IMG/VR virus record: IMGVR_UViG_3300025141_009413
Coordinates: 1 to 64,000 of that record
Strand: one strand, 5' to 3'
DNA: 64,000 bases
Source of the DNA: a virus
The notes below the pieces were generated by a model. The model worked only from the letters and a program-made list of their open reading frames with translations. It did no database searches and had not been told where the DNA came from. Shown one piece after another: positions 27,316 through 36,414 of this stretch; the first letter of the stretch is position 1, and every line of letters starts with the position of its first letter. Both the position numbers and the translations under genes were made by a program.

Positions 27316-27347
27316 TTTGGAATCATGAAAAAAATTACTTATATTAA
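27316..27347 (+). promoter_or_regulatory. Candidate promoter, TTxGGA / TTATAT class
   Basis: TTTGGAATCATGAAA, then TACTTATATTAAA, box starts 23 bases apart. It would start the run from 27363 through dpdA to the clamp genes. Confidence 0.6.
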
Positions 27348-27362
27348 ATATAAATAAATAAG

Positions 27363-27803
27363 ATGATAGGATTTAAAGATTATTGGTTCGGAAAAGAATG
27401 TGAAGGCAGATTAACAGATGTCGAAACATTGTTTGTTGCAAATGTAAATTTAGAAGAACCTAATGAATTGCAACAAATTCTTTATAAAGCACCTCATATA
27501 TACATTTGTTCTCCGGCAACAAATCAAATGATTACAATTAATGATTGGCAATGGCTAAATGATTTAGTTGATAGAGGTAGGCATGTAGTAAGTATAGAAG
27601 TAACCCCCGGCCAATTAGAATTAATACCGCCAATGATTAGAATTAAATGTCATATAATGTATATGATAAATCAAAAAGAAGTTAGTTTATTAAAAAAGAA
27701 TGATAGTATCAAAGTTGTATATGATGATTATTCTTTATATTGTGCAAGTATACAAAATATGCAACATGTGAAACCAGATGATTACAAATATGACAGAACT
27801 TAA
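27363..27803 (+). CDS. Hypothetical protein upstream of the DNA-modification glycosyltransferase
   Basis: 146 residues, alternating strands and helices (APHIYICSPAT, then GRHVVSIEVTPG), with no cysteine cluster. It looks like a small alpha/beta protein. The family is not recognised. It is the first gene of an operon with the glycosyltransferase and the DpdA-like enzyme and overlaps the former, so a part in the same base-modification process is possible. Confidence 0.5.
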   Translation: MIGFKDYWFGKECEGRLTDVETLFVANVNLEEPNELQQILYKAPHIYICSPATNQMITINDWQWLNDLVDRGRHVVSIEVTPGQLELIPPMIRIKCHIMYMINQKEVSLLKKNDSIKVVYDDYSLYCASIQNMQHVKPDDYKYDRT

Positions 27804-28860
27804 TACGATATGGGTAATAGACCTTGAAGCAGTTGAAAGTAGGTATACTGGACAATGGAAACATCATATTCCGGAATTGTTACGTATACAAAGCTTTGGC
27901 CAATTTAATGTCCGTGTGATAGAAGGACCGACCGACATTCCAGATGCAACCACTCCGGGGGCATTTTTAAATTTTGGTGGCACTAATATATACAAAAGTG
28001 CACAAATGGAAAAAATTAGTAGACTATTTTGTAATGGCGAAGTGAAATCCGGAGACCATTTTATTTATACTGATGCCTGGAATCCTACTATTATTCAACT
28101 TAAGTATATGAGCCAGTTATTACAAATACCGATTAAAATACATGGTTTTTGGCATGCTGGTAATTATGACCCAAATGACTTTTTAGGAAGATTGATAAAA
28201 GATGAATGGGTTAAGACGTTTGAAAAATCATTAGCACAAACAATAGATTATAATTGGTTTGCATCATTTGACCATCTAAAAATGTTTAGAGAAAATTTTG
28301 GTTATGATGGCATTCAATGTTTCAGAACCGGATGGCCAATGGAATACCTATATCATATGATTCCAAATACAGGACCTAAAGAAGATATCATATTATTTCC
28401 TCATAGGATAGCACCAGAAAAGCAAGTTGAAATATTCAAAGATTTAGAAAAGGAACTACCTGAATATAAGTTTATAGTATGTCAAGAACATAATTTGTCT
28501 AAAAAAGAATATCATAGTTTGCTACAAAGGTCAAAGATAGTATTTTCTGCAAACCTTCAAGAGACGTTGGGTATATCATGTTACGAAGGAGCTTTGGCAG
28601 GTGCAATTCCATTAGTTCCAGATAGATTAAGTTATAGAGAAATGTATTTGGATGAATTTAAATATCCAAGTGCGTTTACAGAAAATGAAGATAGTTATAT
28701 TAGATCAAAAGATTTATTAATTGCATTGATACGAAATACAATGAACAATTATGACCATATAAGGACAAAATTACCAGAACTAGTAGATAAATTACATAAT
28801 GAATATTTTTCATGTAATGGATTACTAGATGTTTTACTTGAAAAGGCGTTCCATGAGTAA
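27790..28860 (+). CDS. GT4-type glycosyltransferase linked to dpdA
   Basis: I prefer the ATG at 27790 (MTELNTIWVID) to the one at 27778; both overlap the upstream stop. About 356 residues with a GT-B layout: an N-terminal domain with WVIDLEAVESRYTGQW and a C-terminal domain with ILFPHRIAPEKQ near 200. An E-x7-E motif in QETLGISCYEGALAG near 258-272 is typical of family GT4. It overlaps the DpdA-like gene by eight bases (ATGAGTAA). Its neighbours are DNA enzymes rather than the sugar island, so a DNA-base sugar transfer role is worth testing. The acceptor is unknown. Confidence 0.6.
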   Translation: MTELNTIWVIDLEAVESRYTGQWKHHIPELLRIQSFGQFNVRVIEGPTDIPDATTPGAFLNFGGTNIYKSAQMEKISRLFCNGEVKSGDHFIYTDAWNPTIIQLKYMSQLLQIPIKIHGFWHAGNYDPNDFLGRLIKDEWVKTFEKSLAQTIDYNWFASFDHLKMFRENFGYDGIQCFRTGWPMEYLYHMIPNTGPKEDIILFPHRIAPEKQVEIFKDLEKELPEYKFIVCQEHNLSKKEYHSLLQRSKIVFSANLQETLGISCYEGALAGAIPLVPDRLSYREMYLDEFKYPSAFTENEDSYIRSKDLLIALIRNTMNNYDHIRTKLPELVDKLHNEYFSCNGLLDVLLEKAFHE

Positions 28861-30097
28861 CGAAAAACAAAAAGAATTTATATATTTTCCATCTTTATCT
28901 GCTGGTGGATTTGCTTCTTCTTTAATTAAAGATGATAAGTTATCATCTGGCCACCCATGCAGATTTTATACAGATGAATATCCGGAAGAATATAGACATA
29001 AATATTTCTTAGTCACAGCCGGACATTATTATAAGAAAATGGACATTAGACAGCAAATGGGCTTAGGTGATGATGTATTAGTATTTGGAGATTCCGGAGG
29101 ATATCAAATTGCAACAGGTGCATTAACGTATAGTGATGATTTAAGAGAAAAAATATTTCATTGGTTAGAAGCAAATTCAGATGTAGCAGCAAATCTAGAT
29201 ATTCCACCCAAAACAGTTTATGAAAATCAATTTTATCATTGTGCAGATATTAGTTATGATAATTTTGCTTGGTTTGAAAAACATCAATCCGGAAAGACAA
29301 AATTCTTAAACATGTTACAGGGGTCTAATCCATCAGAGTATGATTATTGGTATCATAGATTTAAACATTTTGAATTCCAAGGTTGGGCAATTGGAGGACC
29401 ACAAAAGTTAGTTGATTTTATGTGGGCATTAGCATTAATGTTAAATAATAGAGAATTTGAAAATAAGAGATTAGAATATTTACATTTATTAGGAATTTCA
29501 AAAATATCTGATTTCTTTATTTTATCGACAATACAGAAGAACTTAAATAAACATTTTGGAAACAGAATAGTTGTAACAACAGATTCGAGTTCGCCTGGAC
29601 AATATCCTGTATATGGAACTTATTTACATTCTCATAACTTTAAGAAATTATCTTTTAGTGATGTATATATGCCAAAAGGAAATAAAGATGAAGACGGAAA
29701 TATTATCAAATTATCAACTGATAAAGTACCAGATCTGCAGCATGATCAATTGGTGCCATGTAGTTTAGATTGCCCGGCATGTAAAGATTTTACATGGGGT
29801 ATGTTAGATGAATATAATAAAGATGCTGTACCGAGAATGGTGTTACATAATGTACACGTATTCCAAAATACTATTAGAGAAGTGAACAAAATTGTCGCTG
29901 CTCATAGAGATGTTGCTCAATATATGGTTCCGGCCAATTTGGCAGCAGTATTAAAAAGTATATACGAAATGTTTGAAGACCCTGATAAAGCAATTGTAGT
30001 TTATGAAAAATATAAACAATATTATCAGAAATTTGGCGGGCAGAGTATATCAACAATAAACAAGGATATTTTTAATCAATTTTTTGAAAAGGCATAA
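28853..30097 (+). CDS. dpdA: DpdA-like DNA 7-deazaguanine transglycosylase (TGT family)
   Basis: The start at 28853 overlaps the previous stop as ATGAGTAA; 414 residues. GDSGGYQ at about 79-85 is the TGT active-site loop (DSGGFQ in tRNA enzymes). TTDSSSPG near 243 is a plausible nucleophile Asp segment. Zinc ligands are C-x3-C-x2-C (PCSLDCPACKDF, near 302) and the His of LHNVHVF about 25 residues on, as in TGT. The family exchanges guanine for a 7-deazaguanine base. In phages with FolE/QueD/QueE it acts on DNA. A tRNA target cannot be ruled out from sequence alone. Confidence 0.8.
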   Translation: MSNEKQKEFIYFPSLSAGGFASSLIKDDKLSSGHPCRFYTDEYPEEYRHKYFLVTAGHYYKKMDIRQQMGLGDDVLVFGDSGGYQIATGALTYSDDLREKIFHWLEANSDVAANLDIPPKTVYENQFYHCADISYDNFAWFEKHQSGKTKFLNMLQGSNPSEYDYWYHRFKHFEFQGWAIGGPQKLVDFMWALALMLNNREFENKRLEYLHLLGISKISDFFILSTIQKNLNKHFGNRIVVTTDSSSPGQYPVYGTYLHSHNFKKLSFSDVYMPKGNKDEDGNIIKLSTDKVPDLQHDQLVPCSLDCPACKDFTWGMLDEYNKDAVPRMVLHNVHVFQNTIREVNKIVAAHRDVAQYMVPANLAAVLKSIYEMFEDPDKAIVVYEKYKQYYQKFGGQSISTINKDIFNQFFEKA

Positions 30098-30100
30098 ATA

Positions 30101-30817
30101 ATGAAAAAGAACGACTTATTAAATTTTGTTAACCGATATCATTTAGCAGGAGCTACTACATCGGTTAAATGGAAAGGCAAAGATGGAAATTTGCAAACTA
30201 GTTTTATCACAGATGATCAAAATGTGATAGGCGAGATTAATTCAAATAATTTGAATTTTGGAGACAATGATCTAGGAGTATATGCAACACCCCAGTTAAC
30301 TAAAATGTTAACGGCTGTTGGAGATAGCTTAGATATTAAAGTAAATACAATCGATGATAAATCGGTTAGTGTTGATATTAAAGATAAAGATGTTCGCATG
30401 AAATTCATGTTGGCTGACCTATCTGTTATAAGACAAGTCCCAGATTTAAAACAATTACCGGATTGGGATGTTACGATAGATTTAACAACAGATTTTGTTA
30501 ATAAATTTGTTAAAGCTAAGAATGCAATACCAGAATCTGAAAATTTCGCAATCAGAGCAAATGGAGTTGGAACAGAAATAATGGTAAATTATTCGGCAAT
30601 TAACACTAATAGAATTACATTTAGTGCAGATGCAACTGTTAATAAAGAAATGGCAACTGTTTGTTTTTCATCAAATTTATTTAAAGAAATATTACAAGCA
30701 AATAAAGATGCTGAAACTGCAAAATTAGAAGTATCTGCAGCCGGATTGGCAAGAGCAACTTTTACATCTAAAACTTTTGATTCAACATATTATTTAGTGC
30801 AATTACAAACATCATGA
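30101..30817 (+). CDS. Sliding clamp (gp45-like)
   Basis: 238 residues, the size of T4 gp45, built of regular beta-rich repeats: an N-terminal half to about 110 and a second half from WDVTIDLTTDFVNKF. LADLSVIRQVPD lies in the interdomain region. It would form a trimeric ring holding the polymerase and, in T4-like phages, activates late transcription. It lies three bases after dpdA and is followed by dUTPase and the clamp loader. Confidence 0.8.
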   Translation: MKKNDLLNFVNRYHLAGATTSVKWKGKDGNLQTSFITDDQNVIGEINSNNLNFGDNDLGVYATPQLTKMLTAVGDSLDIKVNTIDDKSVSVDIKDKDVRMKFMLADLSVIRQVPDLKQLPDWDVTIDLTTDFVNKFVKAKNAIPESENFAIRANGVGTEIMVNYSAINTNRITFSADATVNKEMATVCFSSNLFKEILQANKDAETAKLEVSAAGLARATFTSKTFDSTYYLVQLQTS

Positions 30818-31251
30818 TAGTACAATTTAAAAAATTAAGTGAACATGCAATAACACCATCATATGCTAAAGATGGAGACGCTGGGCTGGATATTTCTTGC
30901 ATAGGTTATATGATAAATAAAGAACATAACTTTATAGAATATTACACCGGATTGGCATTTGAAATACCAAAAGATCATGTAGGATTGTTATTTCCTAGAT
31001 CATCTGTGTCTAAAACAGATTTAAGATTAGCTAACTGTGTAGGTGTTGTAGATTCTGGTTATAGAGGAGAAGTAATATTTAGATATAAATTTCAAAAAGA
31101 TACATTTTTTGCATCAACAAAAAGATTTGAAACAGGAGATCGTATAGGACAATTAATAATAATAGAATATCCGGAAATACAATTACGTGAAATGGATTCT
31201 TTATCAGATACAGATAGAGGAGATGGCGGATTCGGATCAACAGGTAAATAA
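30814..31251 (+). CDS. dut: dUTP diphosphatase
   Basis: 145 residues with all five motifs in order: DAGLDI near 22-27, PRSSVSK near 69-75, GVVDSGYRGEV near 85-95, GDRIGQLII near 111-119, and the C-terminal RGDGGFGSTG near 134-143. It hydrolyses dUTP to keep uracil out of DNA and supply dUMP. It overlaps the clamp gene by four bases. Confidence 0.93.
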   Translation: MIVQFKKLSEHAITPSYAKDGDAGLDISCIGYMINKEHNFIEYYTGLAFEIPKDHVGLLFPRSSVSKTDLRLANCVGVVDSGYRGEVIFRYKFQKDTFFASTKRFETGDRIGQLIIIEYPEIQLREMDSLSDTDRGDGGFGSTGK

Positions 31252-31254
31252 AAT

Positions 31255-32184
31255 ATGTTTGGTAATCAGGAAAATACATTATGGGTTGAAAAATTTAGAC
31301 CCGGTACATTAGATGGATATGTAGGCAATGAACATATCATTGATAAAGTTAAATTATATATTAGCTCAGGCGATGTTCCTCATTTATTATTTTATGGTCA
31401 GGCTGGAACTGGTAAAACTACATTAGCTAAGATAATTGCAAATAATGTAGATGCTGATGTAATGTATGTTAATGCATCAGATGAAAATAATATCGAAACA
31501 GTCCGAACTAAAATAAAGAATTTTGCTAGTACAGTTGGATTTAGACAATGGAAGATTGTTATATTAGATGAAGCCGATTACATGACCCCAAATGGCCAGG
31601 CAGCATTACGTAATTTAATGGAAACATTTTCTAAAACAACTAGATTCATATTAACATGTAATTATGTTGAAAAGATTATAGACCCCATTCAGAGTAGATG
31701 TCAAACATTTGGCATCATGCCACCTAACAAAATGGAGGTTGCTAAACGTATAGTAAATATCTTACAAGAACTACAAGTCTCTTATGATAATAAGGATATA
31801 GCAACTATTATAAATGCAGGATATCCAGATATCAGAAGAGTATTAAACTCATGTCAGCGACAAGTAGTTGATTCTAAATTAACCATTGATGCTACAAGTC
31901 TTGTACAAGCAAATTATATGACTAACCTATTAGAAATATTAAAAAATAGTACAAGTAAAAAAGATGCGTTTAGAGATTGTAGGAAATTAATTGCAGATAG
32001 TAAAGTACAAGATTTTATAGCATTGTACAAGTACTTATTTGATGAGATAGATAATTATGCTAAAGGACATATTGCAAGTGTTATTTTAATTTTAGCAGAA
32101 TCACAGTATCAAGATGCATTTGCAGTAGACAAAGAATTACATGCTATGTCAACCATAGTAAAATTATTGAATGAGTTAAAATAA
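31255..32184 (+). CDS. Clamp loader large subunit (gp44 / RFC-small type)
   Basis: 309 residues. Walker A GQAGTGKT at 48-55, Walker B VILDEAD at about 102-108, sensor-type TCNYVEK near 134 and the SRC box (QSRCQ) near 141-145. These are the AAA+ clamp loader ATPase motifs. It opens the sliding clamp on DNA with gp62. The small subunit lies 2 kb downstream at 34314 rather than adjacent as in T4. Confidence 0.9.
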   Translation: MFGNQENTLWVEKFRPGTLDGYVGNEHIIDKVKLYISSGDVPHLLFYGQAGTGKTTLAKIIANNVDADVMYVNASDENNIETVRTKIKNFASTVGFRQWKIVILDEADYMTPNGQAALRNLMETFSKTTRFILTCNYVEKIIDPIQSRCQTFGIMPPNKMEVAKRIVNILQELQVSYDNKDIATIINAGYPDIRRVLNSCQRQVVDSKLTIDATSLVQANYMTNLLEILKNSTSKKDAFRDCRKLIADSKVQDFIALYKYLFDEIDNYAKGHIASVILILAESQYQDAFAVDKELHAMSTIVKLLNELK

Positions 32185-32192
32185 AGGAAGTT

Positions 32193-32444
32193 ATGAAAAA
32201 AATAGAAGACAATGGCGCAGCACCAAAAACAAATGTCAACCTCAATCCGGAAGATTTGAAAGATATCGTTTGTGAAAATTGTGGCAGCCAATTTTTTAGA
32301 CAAGTAAGTGCATTTAAAAGAATTTCAGCACTTTATTCACCAACTGGTAAAGAACAAATTATCCCTGTACCAACTTTCAGATGTGATGATTGTGGACATA
32401 TTAATGCAGATTTTCAACCAATACAAGAAAAACCAAAAAAATAA
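32193..32444 (+). CDS. Small zinc-ribbon protein
   Basis: 83 residues. CENCGSQFF near 29-37 and FRCDDCGHIN near 62-71 give two C-x2-C knuckles about 30 residues apart, a classic zinc ribbon. Proteins of this size between replication genes may bind nucleic acid or RNA polymerase. The function is not recognised. AAAGGAAG precedes the start. Confidence 0.7.
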   Translation: MKKIEDNGAAPKTNVNLNPEDLKDIVCENCGSQFFRQVSAFKRISALYSPTGKEQIIPVPTFRCDDCGHINADFQPIQEKPKK

Positions 32445-34052
<1,608 letters not shown>

Positions 34053-34283
34053 ATGGATAGAAGATTTTTTATTAAAACAATCGCTGGGTCATTTGGAACT
34101 GCATTTTTAACCACAATGTTAGTTGCATGTGAGAAAATCCCTTTACTTCCAGCATTACACATGACCGGTTCTATAACTGGAAGTGTTACAGGAAGTGTTA
34201 CAGGAAGCTTTACAGGTTCCATCAGTGGGTCAGATCCATGGACTCCTAATTATGATGAACATACAGGGTCTATAAAATTATGA
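34053..34283 (+). CDS. Small lipoprotein with Thr-Gly-Ser repeats
   Basis: 76 residues. The N-terminus MDRRFFIKTIAG has a twin-arginine-like pattern (RR at 3-4), then a hydrophobic segment and a lipobox MLVAC with Cys26. After it comes a run of TGS-x units (residues about 37-59). It would be exported, lipidated and surface- or periplasm-facing. Phage lipoproteins of this size often block superinfection, but nothing here proves that. It begins immediately after the groEL stop. No close family is recognised. Confidence 0.65.
   Translation: MDRRFFIKTIAGSFGTAFLTTMLVACEKIPLLPALHMTGSITGSVTGSVTGSFTGSISGSDPWTPNYDEHTGSIKL
34163..34230 (+). repeat. Short tandem repeats encoding TGS units
   Basis: Twelve-base units close to GTTACAGGAAGT recur in tandem, two of them identical, encoding the T-G-S-x repeats of the lipoprotein. 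Near-identity of the central copies suggests recent slippage, so copy number may vary between relatives. Confidence 0.7.
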
Positions 34284-34310
34284 TTTACGAAAAAAATTTA
34301 TTATATTAAT
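34278..34310 (+). promoter_or_regulatory. Candidate promoter, TTxGGA / TTATAT class
   Basis: TTATGATTTACGAAAA followed by TTATATTAAT at 34301, box starts 23 bases apart, just before the clamp loader small subunit. The first box is weak (TTATGA). Confidence 0.45.
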
Positions 34311-34313
34311 AAT

Positions 34314-34754
34314 ATGAAAAAGCCGGCTACAATATTTGATCATTTAGCAAATATAACTTATAAGAAAACTCTATGGAGTAAATTATCAGAAGCAGATCAA
34401 AAAACATTTAGTCCATATTTGATTAATCGTTGGTTGTCTATGAATCCGGATTTAATAGAGATTGTTGATATGTTCCAACAATATACAATTGGACCATTAA
34501 ATAAAAAACAAGTTTATCAGCTATATTATGATATTTTGCCAAAACAAAAAATGTATACTAAATATATTAAAGGCAAAAAGGCAGATAAATATAATAAAGA
34601 TTTAATAACATTTGTCGCAAATCATATACAAATATCTAGAAGAGAAGCTACATCATATATTGATTATTGGAAACAAGGCCATATAAATGAATTAGAAGAT
34701 TTATTAAAAAAATATGGTAAAACAGATAAAGAAGTAAAACAATGGCTAAAATAA
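34314..34754 (+). CDS. Clamp loader small subunit (gp62-like)
   Basis: 146 residues, all helical in appearance. SPYLINRWLSMNPDLIEIVD near 41-60, YDILPKQKMYTKYIKGKK near 77-94 and the ending TDKEVKQWLK match the short gp62-type subunits of marine T4-like phages. It would stabilise the gp44 ring. It is 2.1 kb from the large subunit and shares an operon with a DUF3310-like gene whose start overlaps its end. Confidence 0.7.
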   Translation: MKKPATIFDHLANITYKKTLWSKLSEADQKTFSPYLINRWLSMNPDLIEIVDMFQQYTIGPLNKKQVYQLYYDILPKQKMYTKYIKGKKADKYNKDLITFVANHIQISRREATSYIDYWKQGHINELEDLLKKYGKTDKEVKQWLK

Positions 34755-35002
34755 TTAGAGATAGTAAAACAAAAGTTGAGTTCACCGAAACAGAACAAGT
34801 ATATCACCCTGATCATTACGGAGGAAAAGATAGTTTATATGAAGTTATAAAGGTAATAGAGGCATGGGAACTAGACTTTAATCTTGGTAATGTAGTGAAA
34901 TATGTATCACGCGCCGGCAAGAAGGATAAAAATACTAAATTACAAGACCTAGAAAAGGCTAAATGGTATTTAGAAAGATCTATAAACAACCTAACAAAAT
35001 AG
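34742..35002 (+). CDS. DUF3310-like small protein
   Basis: 86 residues. YHPDHYGG near 21-28, then EVIKVIEAWELDFNLGNVVK and YVSRAGKK, with DLEKAKWYLERSI at the end, fit the DUF3310 family common in phages, sometimes described as nucleotide-kinase-like. The biochemical role is not established. It overlaps the gp62-like gene by 13 bases. Confidence 0.75.
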   Translation: MAKIIRDSKTKVEFTETEQVYHPDHYGGKDSLYEVIKVIEAWELDFNLGNVVKYVSRAGKKDKNTKLQDLEKAKWYLERSINNLTK

Positions 35003-35010
35003 TGAAATAA

Positions 35011-35042
35011 TTAGGAATTACGAGAAAAAATCCTTATATTTA
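35011..35042 (+). promoter_or_regulatory. Candidate promoter, TTxGGA / TTATAT class
   Basis: TTAGGAATTACGAGA, then TCCTTATATTTA, box starts 23 bases apart. It is the clearest example of the class and lies directly before the Cas4-like gene. Confidence 0.7.
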
Positions 35043-35045
35043 AGT

Positions 35046-35981
35046 ATGCATAGTGTTATAAAATTTAATGATAGAGAGCCGAAGACCGGCGAGAGAAAAA
35101 TATCTTATTCTCAGTACTCAATGTACGAACAATGCCCCAGACATTGGGAATTAGCATATGTTAAAGGATTAAGAACATTCAAACAAAGTATCCATACATT
35201 ATTTGGTACAGCATTCCATGAAACATTGCAACATTATCTAACAATAATGTATACGGAAACGGCTAAAAAAGCAGATGAGATTGATATCGAAGCAATGTTA
35301 TTATCTAGAATGCAGACTTTATATAAAGAAGCTGTTACAAAAATGGATGAACACTTCTCCACGAAGTTTGAACTAACAGAATTTTTCCAAGATGGTGTTA
35401 CAATATTACAATATATCAAACGACATAGAGGCAAATACTTTTCGGCAAAACATGAAGAATTGATAGGTATAGAAGTTAGAGTATATCATCCAGTTTCAGA
35501 AAAAAATCCTAATGTATTAATGTTAGGATATTTAGATGTAGTTATAAGAGATAAACGTACTGATGAGATAACGATTATTGATATCAAAACTAGTACAATG
35601 GGATGGAATAAATATCAAAAGGCCGATAAGTTAAAATTATCTCAATTAGTTCTTTATAAAGAATATTATGCTAAACAATATGGTTGGAATGTTGATAAGA
35701 TTAAAATTAAATTCCTGATTGTTAAACGTAAATTAATTGAAGGCGCAATGTTTCCTCAAAGACGTGTACAAGAAGTGATACCGGCGAGCGGTAAGCCAAC
35801 TAGAAATGCGTTGCTCCGATCAATTGATAATTGGGTTGAAACATGTTTTACTTCGACGGGAGATTATATTACAGATAAGACGTATCCAGCGGTAGCGGGT
35901 AAGAATAAACGAAACTGTAAATATTGTGAATTTGTTGACCAAGAAGATTTATGTCCATTAGCAAATAGAATAAAAGAATGA
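35046..35981 (+). CDS. Cas4/RecB-like PD-(D/E)XK exonuclease with Fe-S cysteines
   Basis: 311 residues. YEQCPRHWELAY near 27-38 gives the first cluster Cys (C30). FGTAFHETLQHYL near 58-70 provides the His. GYLDVVI gives D164 and TIIDIKT gives D179 and K181 of the nuclease core. The C-terminal C291, C294 and C303 complete a four-Cys 4Fe-4S set as in Cas4/AddB. It would trim DNA ends, perhaps for recombination or host DNA breakdown. There is no cas1 or array here. The next gene overlaps its stop. Confidence 0.8.
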   Translation: MHSVIKFNDREPKTGERKISYSQYSMYEQCPRHWELAYVKGLRTFKQSIHTLFGTAFHETLQHYLTIMYTETAKKADEIDIEAMLLSRMQTLYKEAVTKMDEHFSTKFELTEFFQDGVTILQYIKRHRGKYFSAKHEELIGIEVRVYHPVSEKNPNVLMLGYLDVVIRDKRTDEITIIDIKTSTMGWNKYQKADKLKLSQLVLYKEYYAKQYGWNVDKIKIKFLIVKRKLIEGAMFPQRRVQEVIPASGKPTRNALLRSIDNWVETCFTSTGDYITDKTYPAVAGKNKRNCKYCEFVDQEDLCPLANRIKE

Positions 35982-36379
35982 AAGTTGCAATAATAGGTAG
36001 TCGCGAATATGAAAATGTCAGAAAAATAAAAAATTTAATGACAGAACTTAGACGTAAATTTGGAGATGAGTTGATAGTTATCTCCGGAGGCTGCAAATTT
36101 GGAGCAGATAAATATGCTAAAAAATATGCAATAGAATTTGATATTAATTATAAAGAATATAATCCAGCACATACGCCAAAGAATTTGTATAGTGGAATGT
36201 CAGAAGGATATTATGGTAAGCCATATCATGTATCCCAGTTTCATCATAGAAATATGTTGATAGCAAAAGAATGTGATATGATGGTAGCTTTAATACCAAA
36301 TAATTCCTCAGCATCCGGTACAGAAAGTGCAATGAATAAGGCGATTAAATTAAACAAAAAGGTGGTTATCTTAACGTAA
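35978..36379 (+). CDS. SLOG-type (DprA/LOG-like) nucleotide-binding protein
   Basis: 133 residues. MKVAIIGSREYENV at the start, VISGGCKFGADKYAKKYA near 34-51, HHRNMLIAKECDMMVAL near 89-105 and GTESAMNKAIKLNKKVVIL near the end match the small SLOG proteins such as DUF2493/YspA. The fold binds nucleotides or nucleotide-derived ligands. The role in phage is unknown. It is coupled to the Cas4-like gene by an ATGA overlap. Confidence 0.7.
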   Translation: MKVAIIGSREYENVRKIKNLMTELRRKFGDELIVISGGCKFGADKYAKKYAIEFDINYKEYNPAHTPKNLYSGMSEGYYGKPYHVSQFHHRNMLIAKECDMMVALIPNNSSASGTESAMNKAIKLNKKVVILT

Positions 36380-36382
36380 ACC

Positions 36383-36396
36383 TATATTTATAATAA
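36383..36396 (+). promoter_or_regulatory. Candidate late-type promoter (TATTTAT box)
   Basis: TATATTTATAATAA lies 19 bases before the first sugar-island gene, followed by AAAGGAAA. It would make the first part of the island a late operon. Confidence 0.5.
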
Positions 36397-36414
36397 AATA
36401 GTTATAAAGGAAAT

